A DNA stretch of 64,000 nt from Paenibacillus sabinae T27 (GTDB taxonomy: Bacteria; Bacillota; Bacilli; Paenibacillales; Paenibacillaceae). Below, piece by piece: positions 23,907 through 32,545 of this stretch. The notes below the pieces were generated by a model that was given only the letters and a program-made list of their open reading frames with translations, did not search any database and was not told the DNA's origin. The position numbers and the translations under genes were made by a program. Position 1 is the first letter of the stretch, and the number at the start of each line of letters is the position of its first letter. The stretch covers positions 2,579,251-2,643,250 of the forward strand of contig NZ_CP004078.1 of NCBI RefSeq assembly GCF_000612505.1. Reading direction: 5' to 3'.

Positions 23907-24497
23907 GTGAGAGTGGTGTCGGGCACAGCCAAGGGAAGACCTTTAAAAAGCGTTCCGGGAACCGGAACCCGCCCTACGACCGATAAGGTCAAGGAGGCGA
24001 TTTTCAGCATGATCGGCCCTTATTTCGATGGAGGCGATTGTTTGGACCTATTCGCCGGGACCGGCGGACTTGGAATCGAAGCTCTGAGCAGAGGCATCGG
24101 GAGCGCCGTATTTATTGACAAGGAGCCGAAAAGCATCGATACAGTGCGCGAGAATTTAAAGACGGCAAAGCTTGAAGAGCAAGCCGAGGTATACCGGAAC
24201 GATGCGAACAAGGCATTGGTCGCGCTCGAGAAACGGGGGCGGAGGTTCGATCTCGTATTTCTGGACCCGCCTTACCGGCATAAATTCGGGGACGAGCTTA
24301 TGGCCATGATGATTGACAAAGGGCTGCTGCGCGAAGGCGCGGTCATTGTGCTTGAGCATGAGTCCGGTTATGAATATCCTGAATTAATTCCGGGCTTTAT
24401 ACGGATGCGTCATGCAGTGTATGGTGAGACGGCGGTATCCATTTACCGTTATGAACCCGGCGCCGAGACCGACATCGACAAGGATGAGGGGGTATAA
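23907..24497 (+). CDS. rsmD: 16S rRNA (guanine(966)-N(2))-methyltransferase
   Basis: 196 residues from GTG 23907 (RVVSGTAKGRPL, the family's usual start), with AGGTGA 8 bases upstream; GTG 23895 is an alternative. SAM site LDLFAGTGGLGIEALSRG (about 45-62), acidic VFIDKE, and the N6/N2-methyltransferase catalytic motif DPPY at about 127-130. It methylates G966 of 16S rRNA. Gene order rsmD-coaD-ylbJ is as in B. subtilis ylbH-ylbI-ylbJ. Confidence 0.95.
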   Translation: MRVVSGTAKGRPLKSVPGTGTRPTTDKVKEAIFSMIGPYFDGGDCLDLFAGTGGLGIEALSRGIGSAVFIDKEPKSIDTVRENLKTAKLEEQAEVYRNDANKALVALEKRGRRFDLVFLDPPYRHKFGDELMAMMIDKGLLREGAVIVLEHESGYEYPELIPGFIRMRHAVYGETAVSIYRYEPGAETDIDKDEGV

Positions 24498-24499
24498 AA

Positions 24500-25021
24500 G
24501 TGAGTCTGCAAATCAGAGAGGAAAGAATCGCGATTTACCCCGGCAGTTTCGATCCGGTAACGCTGGGCCACATTGATATCATTGAGCGGGCGGCGAAGCA
24601 ATTCGACCGGCTCGTCGTGGCTGTCTTGAACAATATAAGCAAAAACCCGCTGTTCTCTGTTGAGGAACGCATCGATTTGCTTCACGAGGTAACATCGCAT
24701 CTTCCCAATGTGGAAATTGACAGCTTCCGGGATTTGACTGCCAACTATGTCAGGCAAAAAAATGCGCACGTCATCGTACGGGGCATCCGCACCGTTACCG
24801 ATTTCGAATATGAGCTGCAAATCGCTACCATTAACAGCAAGCTGAATTCGGATGCCGAGACGATTTTTATGATGACGAATCCGAAGTATTCCTATCTGAG
24901 TTCCAGCGTGGTCAAAGAAATCGGCCATTTTGGCGGCGATTTGACCGATTTCGTGACTCCGGAGGTCGAACGGGCCATCCGGCGGAAGTTCAGTGAAAAT
25001 GGCGGCGGAGAGCGAAAGTAA
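24500..25021 (+). CDS. coaD: Phosphopantetheine adenylyltransferase
   Basis: 173 residues; GTG 24500, two bases after rsmD. Converts 4'-phosphopantetheine and ATP to dephospho-CoA, the fourth CoA step. Nucleotidylyltransferase motif YPGSFDPVTLGHIDII (TxGH form), HVIVRGIR and YSYLSSSVVKEI are all present. Length normal plus a short Gly-rich end. The last 32 bases overlap the 3' end of ylbJ on the other strand. Confidence 0.97.
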   Translation: MSLQIREERIAIYPGSFDPVTLGHIDIIERAAKQFDRLVVAVLNNISKNPLFSVEERIDLLHEVTSHLPNVEIDSFRDLTANYVRQKNAHVIVRGIRTVTDFEYELQIATINSKLNSDAETIFMMTNPKYSYLSSSVVKEIGHFGGDLTDFVTPEVERAIRRKFSENGGGERK

Positions 25022-26216
25022 GCCGGACGGCAAAGGCCAGCACCAGCAGGGCGAGCAGGGTTAACGCGAACAGGGCGGCTGCATTCGGAAAAAAGCTCCA
25101 AACCGCTCCTTCGACGGTTGATCCGGACAGAGTAGAAAAGTTCCCACCGGAAAAAGCGGGCAGCGTCTCCTGAATCGCCGAAATTGGCTTATAGAGCAGC
25201 AGCGTCAGTAGAAACGCATAACCGCCATGCAGCAGCCGCCCGCCGGCAAACGGGAGGAAGTGGGCGCCGGCGGGTCTCAGCACCGTCAGTGATTGGAGCT
25301 GTGCGCTGATGCCGCTCCAGCCCAGCGCCCCCGACAGAACTGCAAGTCCCAGCGGTCCGACGGATGCGCCTGGAATTGCCGGGGGAAACGAGGCTCCCGA
25401 CGTGAGCGCCTTCGCCCCGAGATGAATTTCGAGAAAGCTGGCGGGCAGCGCTGCGGGCAGTGCAGGCCACACCCTTGCCACAATATTGACGACAACGGAG
25501 AAGATAATGATATATCCCCCGGCCAGCATCAGGCTCTGCACCGAGGCGCCAACCGACTCGCCGAGCAGTCTGCCGAAGCTGCGGCCGTCTCTGGCGCGGG
25601 CGTCCAATGCAGCGGATACCGCGCGCCGGATCAGGGAAGCCCGCCGTTTGGCGGGGGCATCTGGAGGAGCGGTATCCTTGCGGTGCGAAGCTCCCGCCGA
25701 AACCGTCATGCCCGCGACGAGGCCCGCCAGCCAGTGCACGGCCAGCAAGCCGTAACCGGCCGAGGGGCTGTGAAGCATGGCGGTGCCGACGACGATCAGC
25801 AGCGTCACTGGGCTGGCGAAATGGGCAAGCGACGCCAGACGGCAGGCATCTCTGGCAGAGATTTCGCCCTGCCTGTGCAGCTGGAGCGCGCCCTGGGCTC
25901 CGCCGGGGAAGCCGGATGCCATCCCAAGTGCCAGTGTCCAGCCCGCGGAGCCAGGCAGGCGGAAGAGAAGCTTCATGATCGGTTCCAGTAGGACGCCGAC
26001 GGCGTGGACGAAACCGGATGCGCTTAGCATTTCCGAGAGCATCAGAAATGGCAGCAGTGCTGGAAAGACGAGCGTCCACCACAGCTGGAGGCCCTGAAGT
26101 GAGGCATGAAACGAGCTTTCCGGCGAGGAAATGATGGCTGCTGCGAGAAGTATGGCCAGGCCCCCGGACAGAAAAGGAGCGGATTGTTTGGCGATTTGTT
26201 TTATTTTGACGCTCAT
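24990..26216 (-). CDS. ylbJ: Sporulation integral membrane protein YlbJ
   Basis: 408 residues; ATG 26216 behind AGGAGGTG. Eight or more hydrophobic segments; the nucleoside-transporter-gate (Gate) signature region near FPALLPFLMLSEML and the GMASGFPGGAQGA loop match YlbJ, a sigma-E-controlled protein needed for spore heat resistance. The central loop (about 185-215) is Arg/Ala-rich and longer than in Bacillus. Transcribed opposite to its neighbours, overlapping coaD tail to tail by 32 bases. Confidence 0.92.
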   Translation of the reverse strand: MSVKIKQIAKQSAPFLSGGLAILLAAAIISSPESSFHASLQGLQLWWTLVFPALLPFLMLSEMLSASGFVHAVGVLLEPIMKLLFRLPGSAGWTLALGMASGFPGGAQGALQLHRQGEISARDACRLASLAHFASPVTLLIVVGTAMLHSPSAGYGLLAVHWLAGLVAGMTVSAGASHRKDTAPPDAPAKRRASLIRRAVSAALDARARDGRSFGRLLGESVGASVQSLMLAGGYIIIFSVVVNIVARVWPALPAALPASFLEIHLGAKALTSGASFPPAIPGASVGPLGLAVLSGALGWSGISAQLQSLTVLRPAGAHFLPFAGGRLLHGGYAFLLTLLLYKPISAIQETLPAFSGGNFSTLSGSTVEGAVWSFFPNAAALFALTLLALLVLAFAVRLTFALRRHFH

Positions 26217-26382
26217 GTTTCATTCCACCTCCTCATAGCTTGGGAGCAGACGAGTTCTCTAACAATTTATGCAGGCTTGGCAGTCTTCATGCTAATGCGG
26301 GTGCAGGACAGAAGGCTCCTTCATCGCACTATACATAACCGGAAATAAAGGGCGGAGTTTATTGGAAAGAAGGGGAACTCCT

Positions 26383-27420
26383 TTGAGGCAGTCCAGGAAC
26401 AGAACGGGAATACGTGCAGGAGTTTATCTGTTCACGCTAATCGTGCTAATCTACGTTATTGTGTTCATGGGGACGCCTTACGTGGTGTACCAGCCGGGAG
26501 CGGCTTCCGAGGTTGCCCCCATGATCAAGGTAGAGAATGAGGATGGAGATGAAGCTGGAACGTTCATGATGACCACCGTTTCCGCCAGCTATGCGAATGT
26601 GGCACTGCTGATCTATTCAGCGCTGAACCCGAATGCCGAAATCGCTCGCAAAGCTGAAAGACTCGGCAACCAGTCAGAGGATGAGTACGCGGCTACACAG
26701 GTGTACTATATGAGCAGCTCACAGTCGAATGCCGTGGAGGCCGCATACAAGGCGGCAGGAATTCCTTACCGAGATGTCACCGATTATTTGTTCGTGTTCT
26801 CCGTTCCCGGAGAGACCGGTCATAAGCAGCTTCAGCCCGGAGACAAAATTCTAGTCGTCGACGGTCAGCAGGTGGCCAATCCAGAAGAGTTGAGCAAGCT
26901 GCTCTCAACCAGAAAAGTCGGGGATGAGGTGGCGGTATCGCTTGAACGAAAGGGCAAAAAGCTTACCGAGGACGTGACGCTCGTGGAAATCAAGGACAGC
27001 GGCAAGAAGGCGGTTCGTCCAGGATTGGGCGTCGTTATCGGGGCTATTCAAAAGGTTAAGGCATCGGAGCCGGGAAGGGAAGTCAGCTTCACGGATACCG
27101 ATGTCGGAGGACCGTCGGCGGGCTTGATGTTCACGATGGAAATATACAACCGGTTAACGAAGGGCGATCTGACCAAAGGGTACAGGGTCGCAGGAACCGG
27201 CACGATCGATCCTAAGGGAGAGGTGGGTCCGATTGGCGGAGTGCAGTTCAAAATCGTCGCCGCCGAGCGGAAGGGTGCTGAAATCTTTTTTGTTCCGGTG
27301 AAGAACTTTGAAGAAGCCAAGGCGAAGGCGGACAAGATCGGCGCCAAAATGAAACTGGTACCCGTATCGACGTTGGACCAGGCTATTCAGTATATGAAGA
27401 AGCTGCCGGTCAAACCATAA
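26383..27420 (+). CDS. ylbL: PDZ-containing Lon-like serine protease YlbL
   Basis: 345 residues from TTG 26383 (AAGGGGA 7 bases before it); TTG 26362 would add 7 residues. An N-terminal transmembrane helix (about 13-32) anchors it outside. A PDZ domain follows (about 130-210; QLQPGDKILVVDGQQV). The C-terminal Lon-type domain has catalytic Ser in GGPSAGLMF and Lys in GGVQFKIVAAE. In B. subtilis YlbL degrades the checkpoint protein YneA after DNA damage. It overlaps tmcAL by 11 bases tail to tail. Confidence 0.93.
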   Translation: MRQSRNRTGIRAGVYLFTLIVLIYVIVFMGTPYVVYQPGAASEVAPMIKVENEDGDEAGTFMMTTVSASYANVALLIYSALNPNAEIARKAERLGNQSEDEYAATQVYYMSSSQSNAVEAAYKAAGIPYRDVTDYLFVFSVPGETGHKQLQPGDKILVVDGQQVANPEELSKLLSTRKVGDEVAVSLERKGKKLTEDVTLVEIKDSGKKAVRPGLGVVIGAIQKVKASEPGREVSFTDTDVGGPSAGLMFTMEIYNRLTKGDLTKGYRVAGTGTIDPKGEVGPIGGVQFKIVAAERKGAEIFFVPVKNFEEAKAKADKIGAKMKLVPVSTLDQAIQYMKKLPVKP

Positions 27421-28738
27421 CCGGCGGCTGCAGATAGTCGCTGTACAGATCGCTGCGCAGCGGGTTCGCAAAGGCGGCGGCATACGCCGAAGAAGCCTGA
27501 AGATCCCGCACAAGCATAGGATCAGAGCAGAGCGCCGGCCGGATGATGACGGGGAGGGCGGCGCTTTGCTTCATTTTTTTGAGAAGCGGCCGGCCGCTTT
27601 CCCTGAAGCCGAGCACCCGGATATATCCCGGCCCTTTTGACAGCGATTCCGGCGAGAATTCTTCCTTGCCATGATTCAGCATGATATGCAGCAGCATCCG
27701 CTGAAGCCGGGTACGGGTATAGCGTTTGCTCTTCAAGGCGGAGAGCAGTCCATCGACCGTGAACCGTTCAAGCTCCGTTACAACGCGGAGAAGACGGTTC
27801 TCCAAGCCTTCGCCGACATCAAGCAGTCCGGCAAGCTCGGCGGCTGTCCGGGTGGAGAGAAGATGAAGCAGCGGGGACCGGAAGCTTTCCCAATCGAGAG
27901 GCCCCCGGCCTTCTGTCTGTTCGCGCCGGAGGATGCTCAGGCTGTATTCCGGCATATAGCCTTCAGGAGAGCCGCCCTCCCGCAGCAGCCCGCGCAGCGC
28001 CGTTGCACTGGCGATCGAGGCTCCCGGGCGGAGCGGATCGTGAAAGCCCGCCCCGAGGCGGGGAACAGTCAGCGGGACGATCCCGCTGCCCAGCCGCCGC
28101 AGGGCGATCAGGTAATGGAGACCGAGACTGTTGTTCGGTCTCCGCAAGAGATCCTCCAGGCCGCTGCCGCTGCCTGGAGAACCGGCGCTGCCCTCAGCAG
28201 CGTCTCCCTGACCAGCCGCCGGTTCGGCTGGTCCTGCGCTGCTGCCTGCAGCGCCCGCCGGACCGCCTTCGCCAAGGCGGTCCCGCCAAGCAAGCGCCGC
28301 CGCCGCGCTGTAAGCGGCGGGGAAGCTCTCGCCGAGCGCGAGACGCCGGCGAATCTCACGCTGGAGCGGCCCGCTTTCTTCGGCGAGAAAGCGGGCCAGC
28401 GGCAGCAGCTGCGCCAGGCTGCCGGACTCGGAGCCGAAGCACAGGCTGTCCACGACGCCTGTCGCTTCAAGCAGCGAAGCCGCTCCGTAGGCGAACCACT
28501 CCGCGGGCTGCACGGCATATGCGACCGGGAGCTCGATCACAAGGTCAGCGCCCATGCGGAGGGCCATTTCAGTCCGCGCCCGCTTGCTTAGGGCCGCGGG
28601 CTCTCCGCGCTGGGTGAACGGGCCGCTCATCACGACGATGGAACGGGATGCGCCGGACCGTCTCTTGGCCTCTTCGAAATGATGGACATGCCCGTTATGC
28701 AAAGGATTGTATTCGGCAATAATTCCTACTGTCGGCAC
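27410..28738 (-). CDS. tmcAL: tRNA(Met) cytidine acetate ligase
   Basis: 442 residues from GTG 28738 (AGGAGT upstream; start VPTVGIIAEYNPLHNGH). Uses acetate and ATP to make N4-acetylcytidine at the wobble base of elongator tRNA-Met; B. subtilis ylbM. Nucleotidyltransferase motif GIIAEYNPLHNGHVHH, then MSGPFTQRGEPA; C-terminal GYIRVLGF is present. Between about residues 170 and 210 there is a Gly/Ala/Ser-rich insertion coded by very GC-rich DNA, probably a disordered loop. Otherwise intact. Confidence 0.94.
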   Translation of the reverse strand: MPTVGIIAEYNPLHNGHVHHFEEAKRRSGASRSIVVMSGPFTQRGEPAALSKRARTEMALRMGADLVIELPVAYAVQPAEWFAYGAASLLEATGVVDSLCFGSESGSLAQLLPLARFLAEESGPLQREIRRRLALGESFPAAYSAAAALAWRDRLGEGGPAGAAGSSAGPAEPAAGQGDAAEGSAGSPGSGSGLEDLLRRPNNSLGLHYLIALRRLGSGIVPLTVPRLGAGFHDPLRPGASIASATALRGLLREGGSPEGYMPEYSLSILRREQTEGRGPLDWESFRSPLLHLLSTRTAAELAGLLDVGEGLENRLLRVVTELERFTVDGLLSALKSKRYTRTRLQRMLLHIMLNHGKEEFSPESLSKGPGYIRVLGFRESGRPLLKKMKQSAALPVIIRPALCSDPMLVRDLQASSAYAAAFANPLRSDLYSDYLQPPVMV

Positions 28739-28875
28739 CAGGGGTTCACTCCTGTTCGGTTTATCGGTCCGTTCTGAGAAAGTGTATAAAATCTCCGTCA
28801 AAACGTCCCGAATCGGTTACTAATAGTTATAACATAAATCCTCCCGTCTTCTGCAACAATATAAAGGGAAAATGG

Positions 28876-28905
28876 TTGACAAAGGTAATAAACGATAGGT
28901 ATAAT
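28876..28905 (+). promoter_or_regulatory. Sigma-A promoter of ylbN-rpmF
   Basis: Perfect TTGACA (28876-28881) and TATAAT (28900-28905) with an 18-base spacer, 27 bases before the ylbN start. Confidence 0.88.
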
Positions 28906-28932
28906 AAATTTTGTTTGTTTGGAGTGATATCT

Positions 28933-29445
28933 ATGAAGTTTCACTTTCGCAAAATTGCAAATGCCGACGGACCTTTGCGCTTTCACGAGAACGTGGATGT
29001 CAGCGAAGCCGTCAAGGGGCGTAAGGATATTTTGACTGTATCGCCGTTATTGGCCGATCTCGATGCGCTGCCCGCGGGTGCGGATCTCGTAACCGTGGAG
29101 GGTAAGCTGAGCGGAGATGCGGACATGTTATGTGCTCGTTGCCTGACTCCAGTCAAGAGCCATATGGATATTCCTTTTGCCGAGACGTTCAAGTGGGGTA
29201 AGGAACCGGCCGAGCCGGAGGAAGAGGAAGACGAGGATTTGATTTACGTGACCGATGAAGCCGTGGATCTAAAGCCTTATGTCGTGGAGAGCTTTCTTCT
29301 CCATTTACCGCTTTCCGTGCTCTGCACTTCAGATTGCAAAGGACTCTGTCCGACTTGCGGGAAGAACTTGAACGAAGGCGCCTGCACTTGCGACAACACC
29401 GTAATCGATCCGCGTCTCGCCGGATTGAAGGATTTTTTCAAATGA
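28933..29445 (+). CDS. ylbN: DUF177/YceD-family protein YlbN
   Basis: 170 residues from ATG 28933 (TTTGGAGTG upstream). Members are needed for or linked to 23S rRNA accumulation and are nearly always next to rpmF, as here. Cysteines: CARC near residue 58, then CTSDCKGLCPTCGKNLN near 140-155, a zinc-ribbon-like set, followed by ACTC. A Glu/Asp-rich loop (EPEEEEDEDL) precedes it. Confidence 0.92.
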   Translation: MKFHFRKIANADGPLRFHENVDVSEAVKGRKDILTVSPLLADLDALPAGADLVTVEGKLSGDADMLCARCLTPVKSHMDIPFAETFKWGKEPAEPEEEEDEDLIYVTDEAVDLKPYVVESFLLHLPLSVLCTSDCKGLCPTCGKNLNEGACTCDNTVIDPRLAGLKDFFK

Positions 29446-29502
29446 GAAGATGAAATAAACAACCTGTATTAACGGGTTTACTTGAATAAGGAGGTGGAAC
29501 AC

Positions 29503-29676
29503 ATGGCAGTACCTCAACGTAGAACGTCCAAAACACGCCGTGACAAGCGTCGCACGCACTTTAAGCTGGTTGTGCCGGGCATGGTGAAATGTGAACAATG
29601 TGGAGAACTGAAGCTTGCTCACCACGTATGCAAAGTGTGCGGAACGTACAAAGCTAGAGAGATCATCAAACAATAG
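29503..29676 (+). CDS. rpmF: 50S ribosomal protein L32
   Basis: 57 residues from ATG 29503 behind GGAGGTGGA; the upstream in-frame start at 29482 has no site. Starts [21 protein letters not shown], the universal L32 head, and has a full zinc ribbon CEQCG...CKVCG (the zinc-binding form). Followed by a terminator. Confidence 0.98.
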   Translation: MAVPQRRTSKTRRDKRRTHFKLVVPGMVKCEQCGELKLAHHVCKVCGTYKAREIIKQ

Positions 29677-29694
29677 TGATCTTTCTGAACAAAG

Positions 29695-29730
29695 TAGTAC
29701 TTCATCTATTGGTGAGGTGCTATTTTTTTT
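29695..29730 (+). terminator. Terminator of ylbN-rpmF
   Basis: TAGTACTTCATC pairs (with G-T pairs) with GTGAGGTGCTA, followed by eight T residues. Confidence 0.85.
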
Positions 29731-29840
29731 GCGGATTATAAGCATGGGTTGTAAGTTGGATAGCACAATGCAGTTTTTGCGTCATGGCGCGGGTTTGAAG
29801 TCAATGCTTTATTTTTCCGGCTTCATGCTTTATACTACAT

Positions 29841-29859
29841 ACTAGTACCTGGTTCTAAT
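29841..29859. promoter_or_regulatory. FapR operator upstream of the fatty-acid operon
   Basis: ACTAGTACCTGGTTCTAAT is close to the FapR inverted repeat (TTAGTAC-CTG-GTACTAA type). It lies about 90 bases before fapR, right after a TATACT -10-like element (29831-29836), so FapR without malonyl-CoA would block the operon, including its own gene. Confidence 0.75.
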
Positions 29860-29947
29860 TTATGAATTTATGATTGCTTCCATATCATTTGCGGCCGTTC
29901 AGAGGCCGGTCATTGCTTGCGAAGGGACGGACGGGAGGTGAACCGCC

Positions 29948-30553
29948 ATCGAGCGATTGACAAAAAAAGAACGCCAGCAGAAGCTGCTGCAGATCATTGC
30001 GGACAATCCTTTTGTCACGGACCGCGAGCTTACGCGGCAGCTGAAGGTTAGCATACAGACGATCCGGCTGGACCGTATGGAACTCGGCATTCCGGAGCTG
30101 CGGGAGCGCATGAAGCAGATGGCGGAGCATTCCTATGATCAAGTGCGTTCCCTTCCGGCGGATGAAGTGGTTGGGGATATCGTTGATTTGCAGCTGGACA
30201 AGAGCGGGATCTCGATCTTCGAGATTCGTGAGGAGCATGTCTTCTCCAGAAACGGCATTGCACGGGGGCATTATGTGTTCGCGCAGGCCAACTCGCTTGC
30301 GGTTGCCGTCATCAACGATGAAATCGCACTTACGGCTTCGGCCGATATCCGTTTTGTACGCATGGTCCGGCTCGGTGAGAAATGCATTTCCAAGGCTTAT
30401 GTCCGTTCGCTGGCGGGCCGCAGGGGCAAGGCCGAGGTCGACGTGTTCACTTATGTCGGCGAAGAGATGGTCTTTCAGGGCCATTTCGTCGTGTACCGGT
30501 CCGCGGCAGAAGAATACAGCGAAGGGGGAAGCCGAAGTGCAGATCGCCATTGA
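29948..30553 (+). CDS. fapR: Fatty-acid/phospholipid regulator FapR, apparent ATC start
   Basis: 201 residues. N-terminal helix-turn-helix ([25 protein letters not shown]), linker helix [18 protein letters not shown], then a hot-dog fold that binds malonyl-CoA ([25 protein letters not shown]). Start: GGAGGTGA (29934-29941) is 6 bases before ATC GAG CGA TTG; the FapR head I recall in relatives is MERL, matching ATC as Met. TTG 29957, the only standard start, is 15 bases from the site, which is too far. Either a rare ATC start or TTG with poor spacing. Overlaps plsX by 17 bases; autoregulated through the operator upstream. Confidence 0.92.
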   Translation: MERLTKKERQQKLLQIIADNPFVTDRELTRQLKVSIQTIRLDRMELGIPELRERMKQMAEHSYDQVRSLPADEVVGDIVDLQLDKSGISIFEIREEHVFSRNGIARGHYVFAQANSLAVAVINDEIALTASADIRFVRMVRLGEKCISKAYVRSLAGRRGKAEVDVFTYVGEEMVFQGHFVVYRSAAEEYSEGGSRSADRH

Positions 30554-31526
30554 CGCCATGGGCGGGGATCATGCGCCCGAGAGCAATGTAGAAGGCGCTT
30601 TGTCCGCGGCGACGGAGTGGAAAGATACGCAGATCGTGCTGGTAGGCGATGAAGCAAAGCTTACGCCGCTGCTTAAGAATAAACCGTCCAATGTAACGGT
30701 ACGCCATGCGAGCGAAGTCATTGGGACAGATGAAGAGCCCGTCAGAGCCGTTCGGAGAAAAAAAGATTCATCCATGGTTGTTGCGGGAAGAATGATAAAA
30801 GAAGGCGAAGCCGAGGCCATGATATCAGCCGGCAATACAGGGGCTCTTATGACGACGGGGCTGCTTGTCGTCGGCAGAATGCAGGGGATCGAGCGGCCGG
30901 CGCTTGCCCCCATGATCCCAACCCTCGATGATGTAGGGGTGCTGGCTTTGGACCTTGGTGCGAATATGGACGCCGAGCCGCAGCATCTGGCGCAGTACGC
31001 GCTGATGGGAAGCATTTACCGCAGCAAGATGCACGGGATTTCGCGGCCGCGCGTAGGGCTGCTGAACGTTGGCGCCGAACCGGGCAAGGGGAACAAGCTG
31101 ACCAAGGAAGCCTATCCGCTGCTGGAGCAGCTGGAGGGCATTCACTTTGTCGGCAATGTGGAAGCGCGTGACGTATTGACGGGAAGCTGCGATGTGCTTG
31201 TCTGCGATGGCTTTGCGGGAAATATCTTGCTCAAGTCGCTCGAGGGAACGGCGGGAGCGATTTTTTCCCTGCTCAAGGAACAGTTCAGCAAGTCTATTAA
31301 GACAAAGCTAGGGGCAGCGATACTTATGCCCGAACTTAGAGGACTTAAGGGCAAGATGGATTACAAGGAGCACGGCGGAGCGCCGCTGCTCGGCTTAAAC
31401 GGTCTGATCGTCAAGGGACATGGATCTTCCGACGGCAACGCCATCAAGAATGCCGTCCGGCAGGCACGGCAGGCGCTCTCATCCGGTCTTGTGCCAAGCA
31501 TATCCAAGGAAATTAGCGGGAAGTGA
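30537..31526 (+). CDS. plsX: Phosphate acyltransferase
   Basis: 329 residues from GTG 30537 (AAGGGGGAAG upstream), start [14 protein letters not shown], the family signature. Makes acyl-phosphate from acyl-ACP for PlsY in phospholipid synthesis. [10 protein letters not shown] and [16 protein letters not shown] motifs are intact. Overlaps fapR by 17 bases. Peripheral membrane enzyme. Confidence 0.97.
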   Translation: MQIAIDAMGGDHAPESNVEGALSAATEWKDTQIVLVGDEAKLTPLLKNKPSNVTVRHASEVIGTDEEPVRAVRRKKDSSMVVAGRMIKEGEAEAMISAGNTGALMTTGLLVVGRMQGIERPALAPMIPTLDDVGVLALDLGANMDAEPQHLAQYALMGSIYRSKMHGISRPRVGLLNVGAEPGKGNKLTKEAYPLLEQLEGIHFVGNVEARDVLTGSCDVLVCDGFAGNILLKSLEGTAGAIFSLLKEQFSKSIKTKLGAAILMPELRGLKGKMDYKEHGGAPLLGLNGLIVKGHGSSDGNAIKNAVRQARQALSSGLVPSISKEISGK

Positions 31527-31534
31527 GTGACAAT

Positions 31535-32524
31535 ATGAAGAGCTTACGGCCGGTCGGTATTATCGGCACCGGTAAATATGTGCCGGAGAGAATATTGACC
31601 AACAGCGATTTGGAAAAAATAGTGGAAACGAATGACGAATGGATCGTGAGCCGCACAGGCATCCGGGAGCGCCATATCGCGGCTCCGGAACAGGCGACCT
31701 CTGATCTGGCTTACGAGGCAGCGCTCCGTGCGCTTGCATCGGCGGGCATGAAGCCCGAGGATCTGGACCTGATCATTGTCGCAACGATTACGCCTGACAC
31801 GACATTCCCTTCTACGGCTTGCATTCTGCAGGATAAGCTTGGCGCGAAGGGGGCTGCTGCGTTCGATCTGTCTGCAGCCTGCTCCGGCTTCGTATACAGC
31901 CTGGCGACGGCGGTCGGCTTCATTCAGAACGGCATGTACAACAACGCCTTGATTATCGGTGCGGACGCGCTGTCCCGGATTACGGACTATACGGACCGCA
32001 ATACTTGCGTGCTGTTCGGCGACGGCGCTGGAGCGGTTATTGTCGGCGAAGTGCCGGAAGGACGGGGCTTCCAGTCCTTCGATCTCGGCGCCGAAGGCGC
32101 CGGCGGACCGCTCCTGAAGCTCGAAGGCGGCGGCTCGCGGCTGCCTGCTTCGGTGGAAACGGTTGAAGGCAAGAAGCATTTTATCTACATGAACGGACGG
32201 GAAGTCTTCAAGTTCGCGGTCCGGGTTATGGGAACTGCAACGGAGAAGGTATTGAACAAAGCCGGTCTTACGAAAGAAGACATCGATCTGTTCGTGCCGC
32301 ATCAGGCGAATATTCGGATCATTCAGTCGGCGATGCAGCGTCTGGAGCTTCCGCCGGAGAAGTGTGTTATTAATGTAGATAAATATGCGAACACTTCGGC
32401 CGCATCCATCCCGCTTGCCCTTGTGGAAGCGGCGGAAGAGGGCCGGATAAAGGAAGGCGACACCGTTCTGCTGGTCGGCTTCGGCGGCGGCCTGACATGG
32501 GGCGCTTCCATCTTGATTTGGTAA
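31535..32524 (+). CDS. fabH: 3-oxoacyl-ACP synthase III
   Basis: 329 residues from ATG 31535; GTG 31523, overlapping the plsX stop, is the alternative. Joins acetyl- or branched acyl-CoA with malonyl-ACP to begin fatty acids. Catalytic Cys in LSAACSGF (about 113), His in VPHQANIRI and Asn in YANTSAASI. Second ACP-binding Arg region is present. Normal length. Confidence 0.97.
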   Translation: MKSLRPVGIIGTGKYVPERILTNSDLEKIVETNDEWIVSRTGIRERHIAAPEQATSDLAYEAALRALASAGMKPEDLDLIIVATITPDTTFPSTACILQDKLGAKGAAAFDLSAACSGFVYSLATAVGFIQNGMYNNALIIGADALSRITDYTDRNTCVLFGDGAGAVIVGEVPEGRGFQSFDLGAEGAGGPLLKLEGGGSRLPASVETVEGKKHFIYMNGREVFKFAVRVMGTATEKVLNKAGLTKEDIDLFVPHQANIRIIQSAMQRLELPPEKCVINVDKYANTSAASIPLALVEAAEEGRIKEGDTVLLVGFGGGLTWGASILIW

Positions 32525-32545
32525 GTGAAAGGGAGTTATAGCATA

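Noticed and set aside
25189..26223. 344-codon frame in the same direction as ylbJ in another phase
   Set aside because: Arg-rich frame produced by GC-rich ylbJ codons; ylbJ has the ribosome site and the membrane protein sequence.
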